Below, one piece after another: positions 16,447-24,759 of a stretch of 64,000 nucleotides of DNA. The DNA lies in contig NZ_LGIQ01000017.1 of assembly GCF_001187725.1 (NCBI RefSeq), forward strand, positions 62,001 through 126,000, written 5' to 3'. Source of the stretch: Brevibacillus reuszeri. GTDB lineage: Bacteria; Bacillota; Bacilli; Brevibacillales; Brevibacillaceae. Position 1 is the first letter of the stretch; each line of letters begins with the position of its first letter. The notes under the pieces were generated by a model, which saw only the letters and a program-made list of their open reading frames with translations, did no database searches and was not told the DNA's origin. The translations under genes were made by a program, and so were the position numbers.

Positions 16447-16556
16447 ATCGTCTCCCCCTTCCTCGCTTTATCCATTCGTCCTGATCCTTTCTTTTGAGAA
16501 TAGCCTTGCACGAACTTCCTGCCTTTATTCTTTGATGGATAGCGAGGTAAAAACTG

Positions 16557-16586
16557 CAAAAAAAGACAGCCAACATAGGGCTGCCT
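16557..16586 (-). terminator. terminator of the aminotransferase gene
   Basis: GGCAGCC / GGCTGTC stem followed by a seven-T run on the minus strand, 27 bases beyond the stop at 16613. Confidence 0.8.
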
Positions 16587-16612
16587 TCTCTTTTGTCTAT
16601 TCGGTTGAAGAA

Positions 16613-17821
16613 TTACTGTTGAACGGCTTGGCTCTGGTTGTACTTTTCTAAAGCTGCGCTCAGTCTGGAAATTGCCATCTGTGTATCGTCACGATCCAGC
16701 AGTGTGTAATTCAAGCGCATTGTATTCGACTGCGCTTCAGCTGCATAAAAAGGTTTGCCCGGCACGAATGCCACGCCTTCCTTTACAGAAGCAGCTAGCA
16801 GCTTTTCTGAATCGATGTGCTCAGGCAGGGTGACCCACAGGAACATACCTCCACGTGGTTTTTCCCACTTCACGCCATTCCAGTTTTGAGCGAGCATCAG
16901 CTCATTCATCCATTCCATCCGTGCTTTGTAGGAGGCTCGGATTTTCTCGATATGGCTCTCGAGGTCAAAGTTGTCCAGCAATTGATGCAGCGCGATTTGG
17001 TCGATCGTACTGGATTGCAAATCAACTGCTTGCTTCGCTTTTACCATCATCTGGATTACACGCTTGTCCCCAATCGCCCATCCCGTACGCAAGCCAGGTG
17101 CTACGATCTTGGAGAAGGTACTGGTGTAAACGACGCAAGAATCTTCCGGATGCTCGTCGAGAGAGAAAATCGAACGATACGGCTCTTGTCCGTCAAACTG
17201 GATTTCACCATATGGATCGTCTTCCAAAATCAAAATATCATTTTCCTTACATTGACGAAGCAACCCAAGGCGGCGCTCCAAGCTCCAGACCTTGCCTGTA
17301 GGGTTTGCAAAGGTTGGAATCACGTAAGCCATTTTCGGGCGATACTGTGCGATTTTTCGGGCCAGATCTTCTAAATCCATGCCCTCTTCATCACCATCCA
17401 CCGGAATGGCACGAATCCCACGAAATTGGAACAATTGGACCGCAGCCAGGTATGTGGGATTTTCTACCAGCACGACGTCGCCTTCGTCCAAATAGACTTG
17501 ACAGAGCAAGTCGACGGCCTGCTGGGAGCCGGTAGTCAGCAGCATATTGTCCACGCCAACATTCATATGTTTTTGCTTCATACGAGAGGCAACCCACTCG
17601 CGAAGCGGAAGATATCCGTCTGTTAAGCCATATTGAAGAGCTTTTGCTCCGAGATCAAACGATCGGACAAAGGCTTCACGCATTTCTGCGATGGGAAAAG
17701 AATCTTCAGCTGGTAAGCCTCCAGCCAGTGAAAGCACTTGATTGCCTTGGGTCAGCTTCAAGATTTCCCGGACCGCCGAAGAAGATAATGCTTCTACCGA
17801 TTTTGAAAATTTGTACTCCAT
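16613..17821 (-). CDS. PLP-dependent aminotransferase (LysN/aminoadipate-type, class I)
   Basis: The protein has 402 residues from ATG 17821 behind AGGGGGAA; a longer reading to 17977 is rejected. It has the fold-type I aminotransferase pattern: SLAGGLPAEDSFP opening, LQYGLTDGYLPLREW, TTGSQQAVDLL, the NPTG motif, DDPYGE, and the PLP lysine K238 in TSTFSKIVAPGLRTGW. This resembles 2-aminoadipate/aromatic transaminases related to the MocR catalytic domain, but lacks a DNA-binding domain. It is a single-gene unit. The physiological substrate is not evident. Confidence 0.88.
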   Translation of the reverse strand: MEYKFSKSVEALSSSAVREILKLTQGNQVLSLAGGLPAEDSFPIAEMREAFVRSFDLGAKALQYGLTDGYLPLREWVASRMKQKHMNVGVDNMLLTTGSQQAVDLLCQVYLDEGDVVLVENPTYLAAVQLFQFRGIRAIPVDGDEEGMDLEDLARKIAQYRPKMAYVIPTFANPTGKVWSLERRLGLLRQCKENDILILEDDPYGEIQFDGQEPYRSIFSLDEHPEDSCVVYTSTFSKIVAPGLRTGWAIGDKRVIQMMVKAKQAVDLQSSTIDQIALHQLLDNFDLESHIEKIRASYKARMEWMNELMLAQNWNGVKWEKPRGGMFLWVTLPEHIDSEKLLAASVKEGVAFVPGKPFYAAEAQSNTMRLNYTLLDRDDTQMAISRLSAALEKYNQSQAVQQ

Positions 17822-17974
17822 GTTCCGTTCCCCCTTGATTTTGCTTATTCTTGTTTTATCACTGTCAGTGAACAATGTCCAATCCTCGCTAGCTATGGGG
17901 AGATAGGTTTTGACTATGTCGAGCGATTGTTCGCTCAACAGGTGGTGTCTGTTGACCTCTCTTTTTTTTGCATG

Positions 17975-18008
17975 CAAAAAACCCCTTTCTCCAGTGGAAA
18001 AAGGGGTC
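17975..18008 (-). terminator. terminator of the Fur-box-preceded unknown gene
   Basis: CCCCTTT / AAAGGGG stem followed by TTTTTT on the minus strand. Confidence 0.85.
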
Positions 18009-18028
18009 TTATATGTATACCATGAAAG

Positions 18029-18499
18029 CTACGCGATACGGAACACACGCGCTTTTTCTACTTGTGGCAGGAATGACAAATCGACGTGTCGCAATGCTTC
18101 TTCTACACCGATGTCCTCCGCGAGTAGCAAAGCTTCTTCCTGAAAAGTCGGTGTGCAGCTGCCTTCATTCAACTCACACAGTCGCTTCAAGCGCTTTAGG
18201 CGATCTGCTGCTTTTTCAGCTCGCATACATTCATTGGTCAGCTCACATACATTGACGTGGCGGGCATCCGCAATCATGCTGATATCGTTGACGTGAACAA
18301 TGAGTCGCTGTCCTTCTTCCGTCACAAAACCGATCGAGCAAAAATGCGCACCTGACATTTCCATACGAGTGAGAACAGCATTGGCAAAAACTTCACCTGT
18401 ACGCAGCCGTACCTGGCCTGCTTCAATGGCTCCGCCTACCTTACGCTCGTTGGCGATCACCGTATACATATCCGTGTAACCGTTAATCTGATAGCGCAT
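18029..18499 (-). CDS. unknown protein with cysteine-containing C-terminal half, likely iron-regulated
   Basis: The protein has 156 residues from ATG 18499 with GGAGGGTAAC upstream. The N-terminal ~80 residues look beta-rich (TVIANERKVGGAIEAGQVRLRTGEVF; LIVHVNDISMI). The second half is helical and has four cysteines (CELTNEC, then LCELNEGSC). There is no signal peptide or membrane segment. Upstream is a strong Fur box at 18562-18580 within a run of TGATAAT-like sequence, so expression under iron limitation is likely. I do not recognise the family. It has its own terminator and no operon partner. Confidence 0.75.
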   Translation of the reverse strand: MRYQINGYTDMYTVIANERKVGGAIEAGQVRLRTGEVFANAVLTRMEMSGAHFCSIGFVTEEGQRLIVHVNDISMIADARHVNVCELTNECMRAEKAADRLKRLKRLCELNEGSCTPTFQEEALLLAEDIGVEEALRHVDLSFLPQVEKARVFRIA

Positions 18500-18561
18500 G
18501 TTACCCTCCTGCTTTGCATAAATGACGACTCAGTCGCTGAGACTAATTATCATTAACATCG

Positions 18562-18580
18562 TATAATGAAAATCATTATC
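18562..18580. promoter_or_regulatory. Fur box
   Basis: TATAATGAAAATCATTATC matches the 19-bp consensus GATAATGATAATCATTATC at 17 positions. It lies 63 bases upstream of the unknown gene's start, and further half-sites (AATTATCATTA, GAGAATGATT) flank it. Confidence 0.75.
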
Positions 18581-18670
18581 TGTCAACAATGAGAATGATT
18601 TTTATTGAGAATGACCCCTGCACTTTTCTATCATCACTATTTTGCCCGATTTTGCTTTTTTGCTTGCATG

Positions 18671-18710
18671 AAAAAAGACCACACCTGCTGCTTACCAGCA
18701 TATGTGGTCC
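18671..18710 (-). terminator. terminator of mtnE
   Basis: GACCACA / TGTGGTC stem with inner CTGCTG/CAGCA pairing and TTTTTT following on the minus strand. Confidence 0.85.
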
Positions 18711-18726
18711 GATCCATTGCAAACAC

Positions 18727-19908
18727 CTATATTTTTGGGGTGAACAAGCCTAACTTTTCGATGCGATTCACGGCTTCTGCCAATCGTTGTTCATCCGATA
18801 GCAGCGCTGCTCGAACATAGCCCTCTCCCGTAGGACCAAAGCCATCACCTGGTGCAACCACCACATGCGCTTTTTCCAGCAGCAAATCAGAAAACTGAAT
18901 GGAAGTAAAGCCACTAGGAATCGGCAGCCATGCAAAAAACGAACCCTGTGACGGCTGTGCCTGCCAGCCAATTCGATGCAAATTGGAGTACAGCGCGTCG
19001 CGACGTCCCTCGTAGACCGCTACCAGATCGCGTACACACTGCTGCGAGCCTGTCATGGCACGCGCTGCAGCCATCTGAACAGCTCCGAACAAGCTTACGA
19101 AATAATGGTCCTGTATCAAATTGATCAGACGAACGAGCTCACGATTTCCAACCATCGCGCCTACGCGCCAGCCTGCCATGTTGTATGTTTTAGACAGTGT
19201 ATAAAACTCCACGCCCACTTCTTTTGCCCCCGGAACCTGCATGAAGCTGACCGGCTTTTTCCCGTCAAAGCTGATCGCTCCATACGCAAAATCGTGGCAC
19301 ACAACGATTTCGTTTTTACGAGCAAAACGAACCGTTTCTTCATAAAATTCTAACGGCGCATTCACCGCAGTCGGATTGTTCGGGTAGTTCAGAAACATCA
19401 GCTTGGCCCGCTCCAAATCCGCATGGGATAGCTGGCTGTAATCCGGAAGAAATTGATTCTCCGCTTTGAGCGGCATCATGACCATTCGCCCATCTACTAC
19501 CGCTACACCTGACCAATAATCAGGATAACCCGGATCTGGTACCAGAGCTACGTCCCCTTTGTTCATCAGCACCTGGCAAATCTCAACAAGCCCAGTTTTG
19601 CTGCCGAACAAAATCGCGACCTCTTCTTCTGGATCGAGATCGACGTCAAACTCTTGCTTGTACCAGTGAGCCACGGCCTGCTTCAGTTCCACTCGTCCGG
19701 AAAATGGCGGATACTTGTGGTGCAAAGGCTGTGCTGCTTGGGCCTGCAATTCTTCTATAATATGGGGCGGCGTGGGCAAGTCAGGGTTCCCCTGACCTAA
19801 ATTGATGACATCATGACCAGCAGCGATTACCTTGTTTACTTTGGCCACGAGGGTAGCAAAAAACTGGGTCGGCAGGCGATCAATCATGTCGGAGGGTTGA
19901 ATGCGCAT
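18727..19908 (-). CDS. mtnE: MtnE-like aminotransferase of methionine salvage
   Basis: The protein has 393 residues from ATG 19908. It closely resembles, from memory, Bacillus MtnE (YkrV): LPTQFFATLVAKVNKVIAAGHDVINLGQGNPD, FGSKTGLVEI, VPDPGYPDYWSGV, FLNYPNNPT, and the PLP lysine K240 in YTLSKTYNMAGWRVG. MtnE converts 2-keto-4-methylthiobutyrate to methionine, the last salvage step. A SAM riboswitch directly upstream makes this role much more likely than a generic class-I aminotransferase. No other salvage gene lies nearby. Confidence 0.9.
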   Translation of the reverse strand: MRIQPSDMIDRLPTQFFATLVAKVNKVIAAGHDVINLGQGNPDLPTPPHIIEELQAQAAQPLHHKYPPFSGRVELKQAVAHWYKQEFDVDLDPEEEVAILFGSKTGLVEICQVLMNKGDVALVPDPGYPDYWSGVAVVDGRMVMMPLKAENQFLPDYSQLSHADLERAKLMFLNYPNNPTAVNAPLEFYEETVRFARKNEIVVCHDFAYGAISFDGKKPVSFMQVPGAKEVGVEFYTLSKTYNMAGWRVGAMVGNRELVRLINLIQDHYFVSLFGAVQMAAARAMTGSQQCVRDLVAVYEGRRDALYSNLHRIGWQAQPSQGSFFAWLPIPSGFTSIQFSDLLLEKAHVVVAPGDGFGPTGEGYVRAALLSDEQRLAEAVNRIEKLGLFTPKI

Positions 19909-19940
19909 CGTTCTTCAGTTCCTTTCTGATTCCATACTGC

Positions 19941-19972
19941 AAAAAACCCCTTATTCTGTACAGAAAAAGGGG
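19941..19972 (-). terminator. SAM-riboswitch expression-platform terminator
   Basis: CCCCTTTTTCTG/CAGAATAAGGGG hairpin followed by TTTTTTG on the minus strand, between the aptamer and mtnE. It is the off-state structure when SAM is bound. Confidence 0.85.
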
Positions 19973-19984
19973 TAGATCAGCTTC

Positions 19985-20095
19985 GTCACGTCCTTATCTG
20001 TCAGGAAATTATCCTGCTGGAATTGGCACAGCATCTGTCAGAACAGATCCGCTGCCGGGCTTCATAGGGCCAGTCCCTCCACCTCTCTTTATAAG
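19985..20095 (-). ncRNA. SAM-I (S-box) riboswitch
   Basis: Read on the minus strand, the leader begins CTTATAAAGAGAGGTGGAGG, continues with GACTGGCCCTATGAAGCCC and GGCAGC, and closes with GATAAGG. These are the conserved P1/J1-2 and P3 core elements of the SAM-I class. A terminator follows, so SAM binding should stop transcription of mtnE. Confidence 0.93.
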
Positions 20096-20208
20096 TAAAG
20101 CACACGGAATATAATGTTTTTAGCAATTTTATATTACTTGAGCGGGTGTTTTGTGTCAAGACTACCTGGGACGCTGGGGAAAAGCACTTTTCCGGCTGTG
20201 GTAGTGGG

Positions 20209-20409
20209 GAGGAAAACGGAGAAAATGCTCCGGATTCTTGGGATACTTGCTGGGGGCGATACTGCTCAGCTCCGTGAAAAAAGCGAAACCGCGTCCAAAG
20301 TGGCGGGTTCATGAGGCGTCTCAGAGGTGGACGCTTAAGGGCGTGTTTCGCTTTTTTCGCTCCGCTTGGGATGTATCCCAAAGATCCTCTCATTTTCTCC
20401 ATTTTCCTC
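20209..20409. repeat. 201-bp nested palindromic repeat (copy A)
   Basis: The ends are GAGGAAAACGGAGAAAATG (20209-20227) and its inverted match at 20391-20409 (18 of 19). Inside lies a second inverted pair (TTGGGATAC / GTATCCCAA) and a perfect 14-bp pair GAAAAAAGCGAAAC (20276-20289) / 20345-20358. The whole unit can fold into one long hairpin. A related copy in opposite orientation lies at 27754-27932 and a shortened one at 27508-27615. No protein is encoded. Together with the riboswitch it fills the 584-base gap between mtnE and the MFS gene. Confidence 0.85.
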
Positions 20410-20446
20410 ACGACAGCTGGGGTGGTTTTCCCCTGTTTTTTAAACA

Positions 20447-20472
20447 GAAAAAGACGCACTGGGCGTCTTTTC
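20447..20472. terminator. terminator after the MFS gene
   Basis: AAAAAGACGC / GCGTCTTTT hairpin directly beyond the MFS stop (20493). It is symmetrical enough to work in both directions. Confidence 0.75.
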
Positions 20473-20492
20473 GTCAGGTACATTGCTGAGTG

Positions 20493-21749
20493 CTACATTT
20501 TTTCTGCCGTTTGCACGGGAACTTGGTGGCTTCGTTTTTGGAATGAACTGTGGAAAGCAAAGAATATGACGGATAACAGCGCCAAACCAGCCATGATGTA
20601 GAGCAGTCCTTGTGCCTGGAAGTTTTGAAAGATGAAGGCACCGAGGAGTGGGCCGAGCATCCGCCCTGCTGACCCGGTTCCAGAGACGAGGCCTTGGATG
20701 AAGCCTTCCCGCCCTTCTGGTGTAAACTCGGCAGCTACGGTTGGAACTGCCGGCCATACGAGCATTTCTCCCAGCGTCATGACGAACATCGCAGCTACAA
20801 ATCCTGCATACGATGTCGTTTGCGACAAGATGAGCATCGACAGAACGAATACATACGAGCCAAGCAGCATTTGAGCCTTGAGCGTACGGGCAAATCGTCG
20901 AATAACCCATGCGATCAACGGCTGACCGAACAAAATCAAACCGCCGTTAATCGTCCACAAGAGGCTGTATTGACGCAAGGAAATGCCTAGTGACTGCATG
21001 TATGCGGACAGGACGGTCGTCCATTGGACATACACAATCCAGCTAATCAAAAGCCCTGCACAAAGCATGACGAGCGCGCCCCAGGCAACGTTTTTCACCG
21101 GTTTGACAGGAGCTGCTTTGCCTACTGACTCGCCAGCAGTCTTCGTGCGATCTCCCCCGCTCTTTGCTTTTTCTGCCATTGCTTTTACATGTCGTGGCAA
21201 AATAAAGGCAAACATGGCAAGAACGATGATTTGGGCAAAGGCGTTGCCAAAAAAGGTCAAGGCAAACGACACACTCGCCAAAACTCCGCCTAAAGCAGAT
21301 CCGGCAGCTACCCCCGCGTTGAGCGCTACGTAAATCATGTTGATTCCTTTGCGGCCTCCCTCTGGCCATAAGACGACAGCGAGCGCATTAATTACCGGGG
21401 ATAATGTCCCGTAAAAAAGTCCATTTAATAAGAACAAAATCGTATACACGGTAAAATCATGAGTCAAGCCCAAGCAAACCGACATCATGATGATGCCTGC
21501 GGAGGAGAGCAGGATCGTTCTCATTTTCCCCCAGCGGTCAAACAGCATCCCGCCAACCAGGCTGCCAACCAGAAACGCTCCCTGATTTAAAAGCAACAAA
21601 AAGCCGGCAACAGTAAGCGGCTTTCCTAAGTACTCGTGAATATAGATCGTTACAAGCGGCCAAATACATGCCATTCCAGTAGAGAAAATGACGGCAGCAA
21701 TCGCCAATAGCCGAATGCTGCTCGGATAGGATTCCCATTTCTCTTTCAT
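20493..21749 (-). CDS. MFS transporter
   Basis: A membrane protein of 418 residues with 12 predicted helices in two halves around a cytoplasmic loop of about 30 residues (KAMAEKAKSGGDRTKT). The family signature GGMLFDRWGKMRTILL lies between helices 2 and 3. It resembles drug:H+ antiporter-type MFS proteins. It starts 3 bases after the moaC stop, so the two are cotranscribed. A molybdopterin-linked substrate is conceivable, but multidrug-type export is equally likely. Confidence 0.88.
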   Translation of the reverse strand: MKEKWESYPSSIRLLAIAAVIFSTGMACIWPLVTIYIHEYLGKPLTVAGFLLLLNQGAFLVGSLVGGMLFDRWGKMRTILLSSAGIIMMSVCLGLTHDFTVYTILFLLNGLFYGTLSPVINALAVVLWPEGGRKGINMIYVALNAGVAAGSALGGVLASVSFALTFFGNAFAQIIVLAMFAFILPRHVKAMAEKAKSGGDRTKTAGESVGKAAPVKPVKNVAWGALVMLCAGLLISWIVYVQWTTVLSAYMQSLGISLRQYSLLWTINGGLILFGQPLIAWVIRRFARTLKAQMLLGSYVFVLSMLILSQTTSYAGFVAAMFVMTLGEMLVWPAVPTVAAEFTPEGREGFIQGLVSGTGSAGRMLGPLLGAFIFQNFQAQGLLYIMAGLALLSVIFFAFHSSFQKRSHQVPVQTAEKM

Positions 21750-21752
21750 GAG

Positions 21753-22235
21753 TTATTTCTCTCCTCGTATGAAGTCACCGCTTTTTCCACCTGTCTTTTT
21801 GAGGAGGCTTGTCGGTCCAATTACCATTTCTTTGTCCATCGCTTTGCACATGTCGTAAACAGTTAGGGCAGCCGTACTTACAGCTGTTAAGGCTTCCATC
21901 TCTACACCCGTTTTTCCCGTTGTTTTTACGGCTGCCTCAACTTCAAGGATCGTTTCATTGGCAAACGAAAAACGGATATCAATACCTGTCAGTGGCAGTG
22001 GGTGACACATCGGAATGATTTCCCACGTCTTTTTCGCAGCCATCACGCCTGCTACCTGGGCTACAGCCAAAACATCTCCTTTTTCCACACGCCCCTCGCG
22101 AATACGGGCAAGTGTTTCAGGCTTCATGATGATCTGACTGTAGGCAATGGCTTCACGCTTCGTTACGTCCTTCTCGGAGATATCCACCATCCGCGCCCTG
22201 TTTTGTTCGTTAAAATGCGTTAATTGGTCGCTCAT
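21753..22235 (-). CDS. moaC: cyclic pyranopterin monophosphate synthase MoaC
   Basis: The protein has 160 residues from ATG 22235 (family length); the longer reading to 22292 is rejected. Conserved family segments are [70 protein letters not shown], and the final KKTGGKSG. MoaC converts the MoaA product 3',8-cyclo-GTP to cyclic pyranopterin monophosphate in molybdenum cofactor synthesis. It pairs functionally with the moaD-moaE fusion and moeB 4-5 kb away on the other strand. Confidence 0.96.
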   Translation of the reverse strand: MSDQLTHFNEQNRARMVDISEKDVTKREAIAYSQIIMKPETLARIREGRVEKGDVLAVAQVAGVMAAKKTWEIIPMCHPLPLTGIDIRFSFANETILEVEAAVKTTGKTGVEMEALTAVSTAALTVYDMCKAMDKEMVIGPTSLLKKTGGKSGDFIRGEK

Positions 22236-22374
22236 TTCTATGCTCTGTCCTCCATGCAAGCAGGCATCTAGAAGACCCTGCCCAAATGTCACTCGCTCAT
22301 TCTTTCATCTACTCCTTACCTTACTCCCGCCGCTGTCGAAAAGCAATGAGAACATAGAGGAGGATGTGCCTCTT

Positions 22375-23322
22375 TTAATAGAGAAATCTCCATAAGTAAA
22401 AGGTTGCATAAGATTCCCAGTTATTCCAGCCTGTAGACAATCGGATCAATTCTTCTTTTGTTGGTTTTTCATCTGTACCTAACAAATATTTGATCGCATT
22501 GTGCAGTCCGACATCATCAATCGGAAACGCCGATGGAATTCGCAAACAGCGCATCAATACATAATTGGCTGTCCAGGGGCCAATCCCGCGGATCTGAACA
22601 AGCTGTTTTTCGGCTGCTCGCCCTGTGCCAGCAGCGAGTAATTGCTCTTTGCTCAGTTTTCCTTCTACAATTAACCGCGCCACATCAATGAGATACTCGC
22701 TTTTTTTTGCTGTCATTTTGAGCTCCTGCAACTCCTCCGGGCGAAGGGCAGCGATACGCTCAGGATCAGGAAACAGCCAGTAAACTTCACCCTCACAGGT
22801 TACCGGTGTGCCAAAGCTCTCTACCATGCGTCTTTTCAACGTATAGGCAAAGCTCATATTAATCTGCTGCCCAATGATCCCCCAGCTAATCGCCTCGAAT
22901 AAATCAGGAATCCCGACATTGCGCAGCCCATAAAACGAATCAACCGCTCTTTGGAGGAGAACATCTGTTTTGGCGAGCTTGTAAAACGGTCGCAAATCTG
23001 TCCCCAGATCAAACCAGTCATGCACATAGCGTGCTACTGCTGCTCGTCCCTCTTTTGACTTGGGCGCGGTATCACCCAAAAATCGAACTGCCATGTCATT
23101 TTTGCCAGCGTCGCTGATTTCCACAATCGATAGCTCTTCCCCAGCAGGAATGGCTCGGTAAATTCTCCCGTTTTTTATATGAAACAAGCATTCATTGGGG
23201 GCTCCAGCTAGGTAGTCCAGATTTTGTGAAAAGCTGAACTCCTGTGGCAAAGACAAGGTCAGCACTTGTTCCTGATCCTCCCAAGAGCAGTCCCACGCCT
23301 GATCTTGTGTGTATGATTTCAT
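22375..23322 (-). CDS. alkA: DNA-3-methyladenine glycosylase II (AlkA-like)
   Basis: The protein has 315 residues from ATG 23322 with AGGGGGATAACG upstream. The C-terminal half carries the helix-hairpin-helix of the HhH-GPD superfamily (LVQIRGIGPWTANYVLMRCL), followed by the catalytic Asp in FPIDDVGLHNAI. The N-terminal AlkA-like beta domain precedes it, and EAISWGIIGQQINMSFAYTLKRR matches the family core. It excises alkylated purines such as 3-methyladenine. It is divergent from ogt, sharing a 171-bp spacer, so the repair genes form one locus. Confidence 0.92.
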   Translation of the reverse strand: MKSYTQDQAWDCSWEDQEQVLTLSLPQEFSFSQNLDYLAGAPNECLFHIKNGRIYRAIPAGEELSIVEISDAGKNDMAVRFLGDTAPKSKEGRAAVARYVHDWFDLGTDLRPFYKLAKTDVLLQRAVDSFYGLRNVGIPDLFEAISWGIIGQQINMSFAYTLKRRMVESFGTPVTCEGEVYWLFPDPERIAALRPEELQELKMTAKKSEYLIDVARLIVEGKLSKEQLLAAGTGRAAEKQLVQIRGIGPWTANYVLMRCLRIPSAFPIDDVGLHNAIKYLLGTDEKPTKEELIRLSTGWNNWESYATFYLWRFLY

Positions 23323-23493
23323 CGTTATCCCCCTCATGTCATTCCTGTCTATGTTTTATCATAACAGCTCACGACGCTATTTCGTTATCTTGCTGTTTCA
23401 TTTCAAAATCCGTACAACAAGCTATGATCAGCGCTATACTGTGCATAAGTTGAACACAATGAATAACGCTAGCTGATTGAGGAGGAATTTGAC

Positions 23494-24042
23494 ATGCGTA
23501 CAAATAAAAAGCAAACAATATATTGGACAAAGCTCGTATATGGAGAGTGGAGTTTGTATCTTGCCGCTACGGAAAAAGGGCTTTGCTATGTCGGGTCGCT
23601 GCACAAGCCTTTTGAAGAGCTGGATCAATGGTCGAGCAAGCACTTCCCAGGCAGCACGCTTGTAGAGGATGCTGCAGCACTAAAACCGTATACGGCAGAA
23701 ATCATCGAATATATGCAAGCGAAACGACAGCAGTTTACCATTCCGTTCGATTACCAGGGTACTTCCTTTCAGCTGGCTGTGTGGGATGCCCTTTGCCAGA
23801 TCCCTTATGGAGAAACCAAATCGTACTCGGAGATCGCCCATCAAATCCAAAAACCGGCAGCTGTACGGGCAGTAGGTACTGCCATCGGAGCCAATCCTGT
23901 ATTAATCACGGTCCCTTGTCATCGTGTCATCGGAAAAAATGGTGCACTCACCGGTTATCGAGGCGGACTGGAGATGAAGTCCAGACTGCTTGAGCTGGAG
24001 GGTGCGGGCAAGCAGTCGAGAGGGAGTATGCAGCATGCCTGA
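23494..24042 (+). CDS. ogt: O6-methylguanine-DNA methyltransferase
   Basis: The protein has 182 residues from ATG 23494 with GAGGAGG upstream. The suicide acceptor Cys142 lies in VPCHRVIGKNGALTGYRGG, and the HTH part is QLAVWDALCQIPYGETKSYSEIA followed by PAAVRAVGTAIGANP. It transfers alkyl groups from O6-alkylguanine to itself. It is translationally coupled to the downstream oxygenase, overlapping by 8 bases. No Ada-type regulatory domain is present. Confidence 0.95.
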   Translation: MRTNKKQTIYWTKLVYGEWSLYLAATEKGLCYVGSLHKPFEELDQWSSKHFPGSTLVEDAAALKPYTAEIIEYMQAKRQQFTIPFDYQGTSFQLAVWDALCQIPYGETKSYSEIAHQIQKPAAVRAVGTAIGANPVLITVPCHRVIGKNGALTGYRGGLEMKSRLLELEGAGKQSRGSMQHA

Positions 24043-24748
24043 GCGGATTGCCGAGAGGATCGCTGCTCTTGACTGGATGCACCTGCAACATACGCTGGAC
24101 GAACAGGGCTTTGCAGCGCTGCCCTCCCTATTAACCCCTGATGAATGTACGGAAATGATCGCAACCTACACCGATGACTCGCTCTTTCGGAGTACGATTG
24201 ATATGGCCCGGTACCGTTTTGGGATTGGACAGTATCGATACTACCAGGCGCCCTTACCCCCTTTTTTACAGCAGCTGCGGGAAAGCTTCTATCCTGAACT
24301 CGCCAAAGCCGCAAACCGATGGTTGGATCAGCTCGGTCAGGAAGCGATCTACCCGACGTCCCTGCCCGCCTTTTTGGAGCACTGTCATGAAGAGGGACAA
24401 ACACGCTCCACTCCTTTGCTGCTCAAATACGAAGCAGGTGGATACAACTGCTTGCATCAGGATTTGTACGGCGATGTGTATTTTCCTTTTCAGGTCGTGT
24501 TTGTCCTGAGTCAAAAGGAAGTCGATTACACGGGCGGTGAATTTTTGCTCATGGAGCAGCGCCCTCGTGCGCAAAGCAGAGGGCATGTCGTTACCCTAGA
24601 GCAAGGGGCAGGACTTATTTTCCCGACGAACCATCGACCTGTTGCCGGATCACGCGGTTATTATCGCGCTACACTGCGTCATGGGGTAAGTACGATTACC
24701 TCGGGAGTCAGGTACAGTCTGGGGATCATCTTTCACGATGCCAAGTAA
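24035..24748 (+). CDS. 2OG-Fe(II) oxygenase, candidate AlkB-like repair enzyme
   Basis: The protein has 237 residues from ATG 24035, overlapping the end of ogt. The double-stranded beta-helix iron motif is visible: HQD (His141, Asp143) in NCLHQDLYG, distal His216 in RHGVS and an Arg (226) for 2-oxoglutarate. It resembles the prolyl-hydroxylase-like 2OG-Fe(II) oxygenase group more than classical AlkB. The placement between ogt and a COG1533 radical SAM gene, next to alkA, suggests oxidative dealkylation of DNA or RNA bases. That role is inferred from context. Confidence 0.82.
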   Translation: MPERIAERIAALDWMHLQHTLDEQGFAALPSLLTPDECTEMIATYTDDSLFRSTIDMARYRFGIGQYRYYQAPLPPFLQQLRESFYPELAKAANRWLDQLGQEAIYPTSLPAFLEHCHEEGQTRSTPLLLKYEAGGYNCLHQDLYGDVYFPFQVVFVLSQKEVDYTGGEFLLMEQRPRAQSRGHVVTLEQGAGLIFPTNHRPVAGSRGYYRATLRHGVSTITSGVRYSLGIIFHDAK

Positions 24749-24759
24749 GGAGAGTTTGA

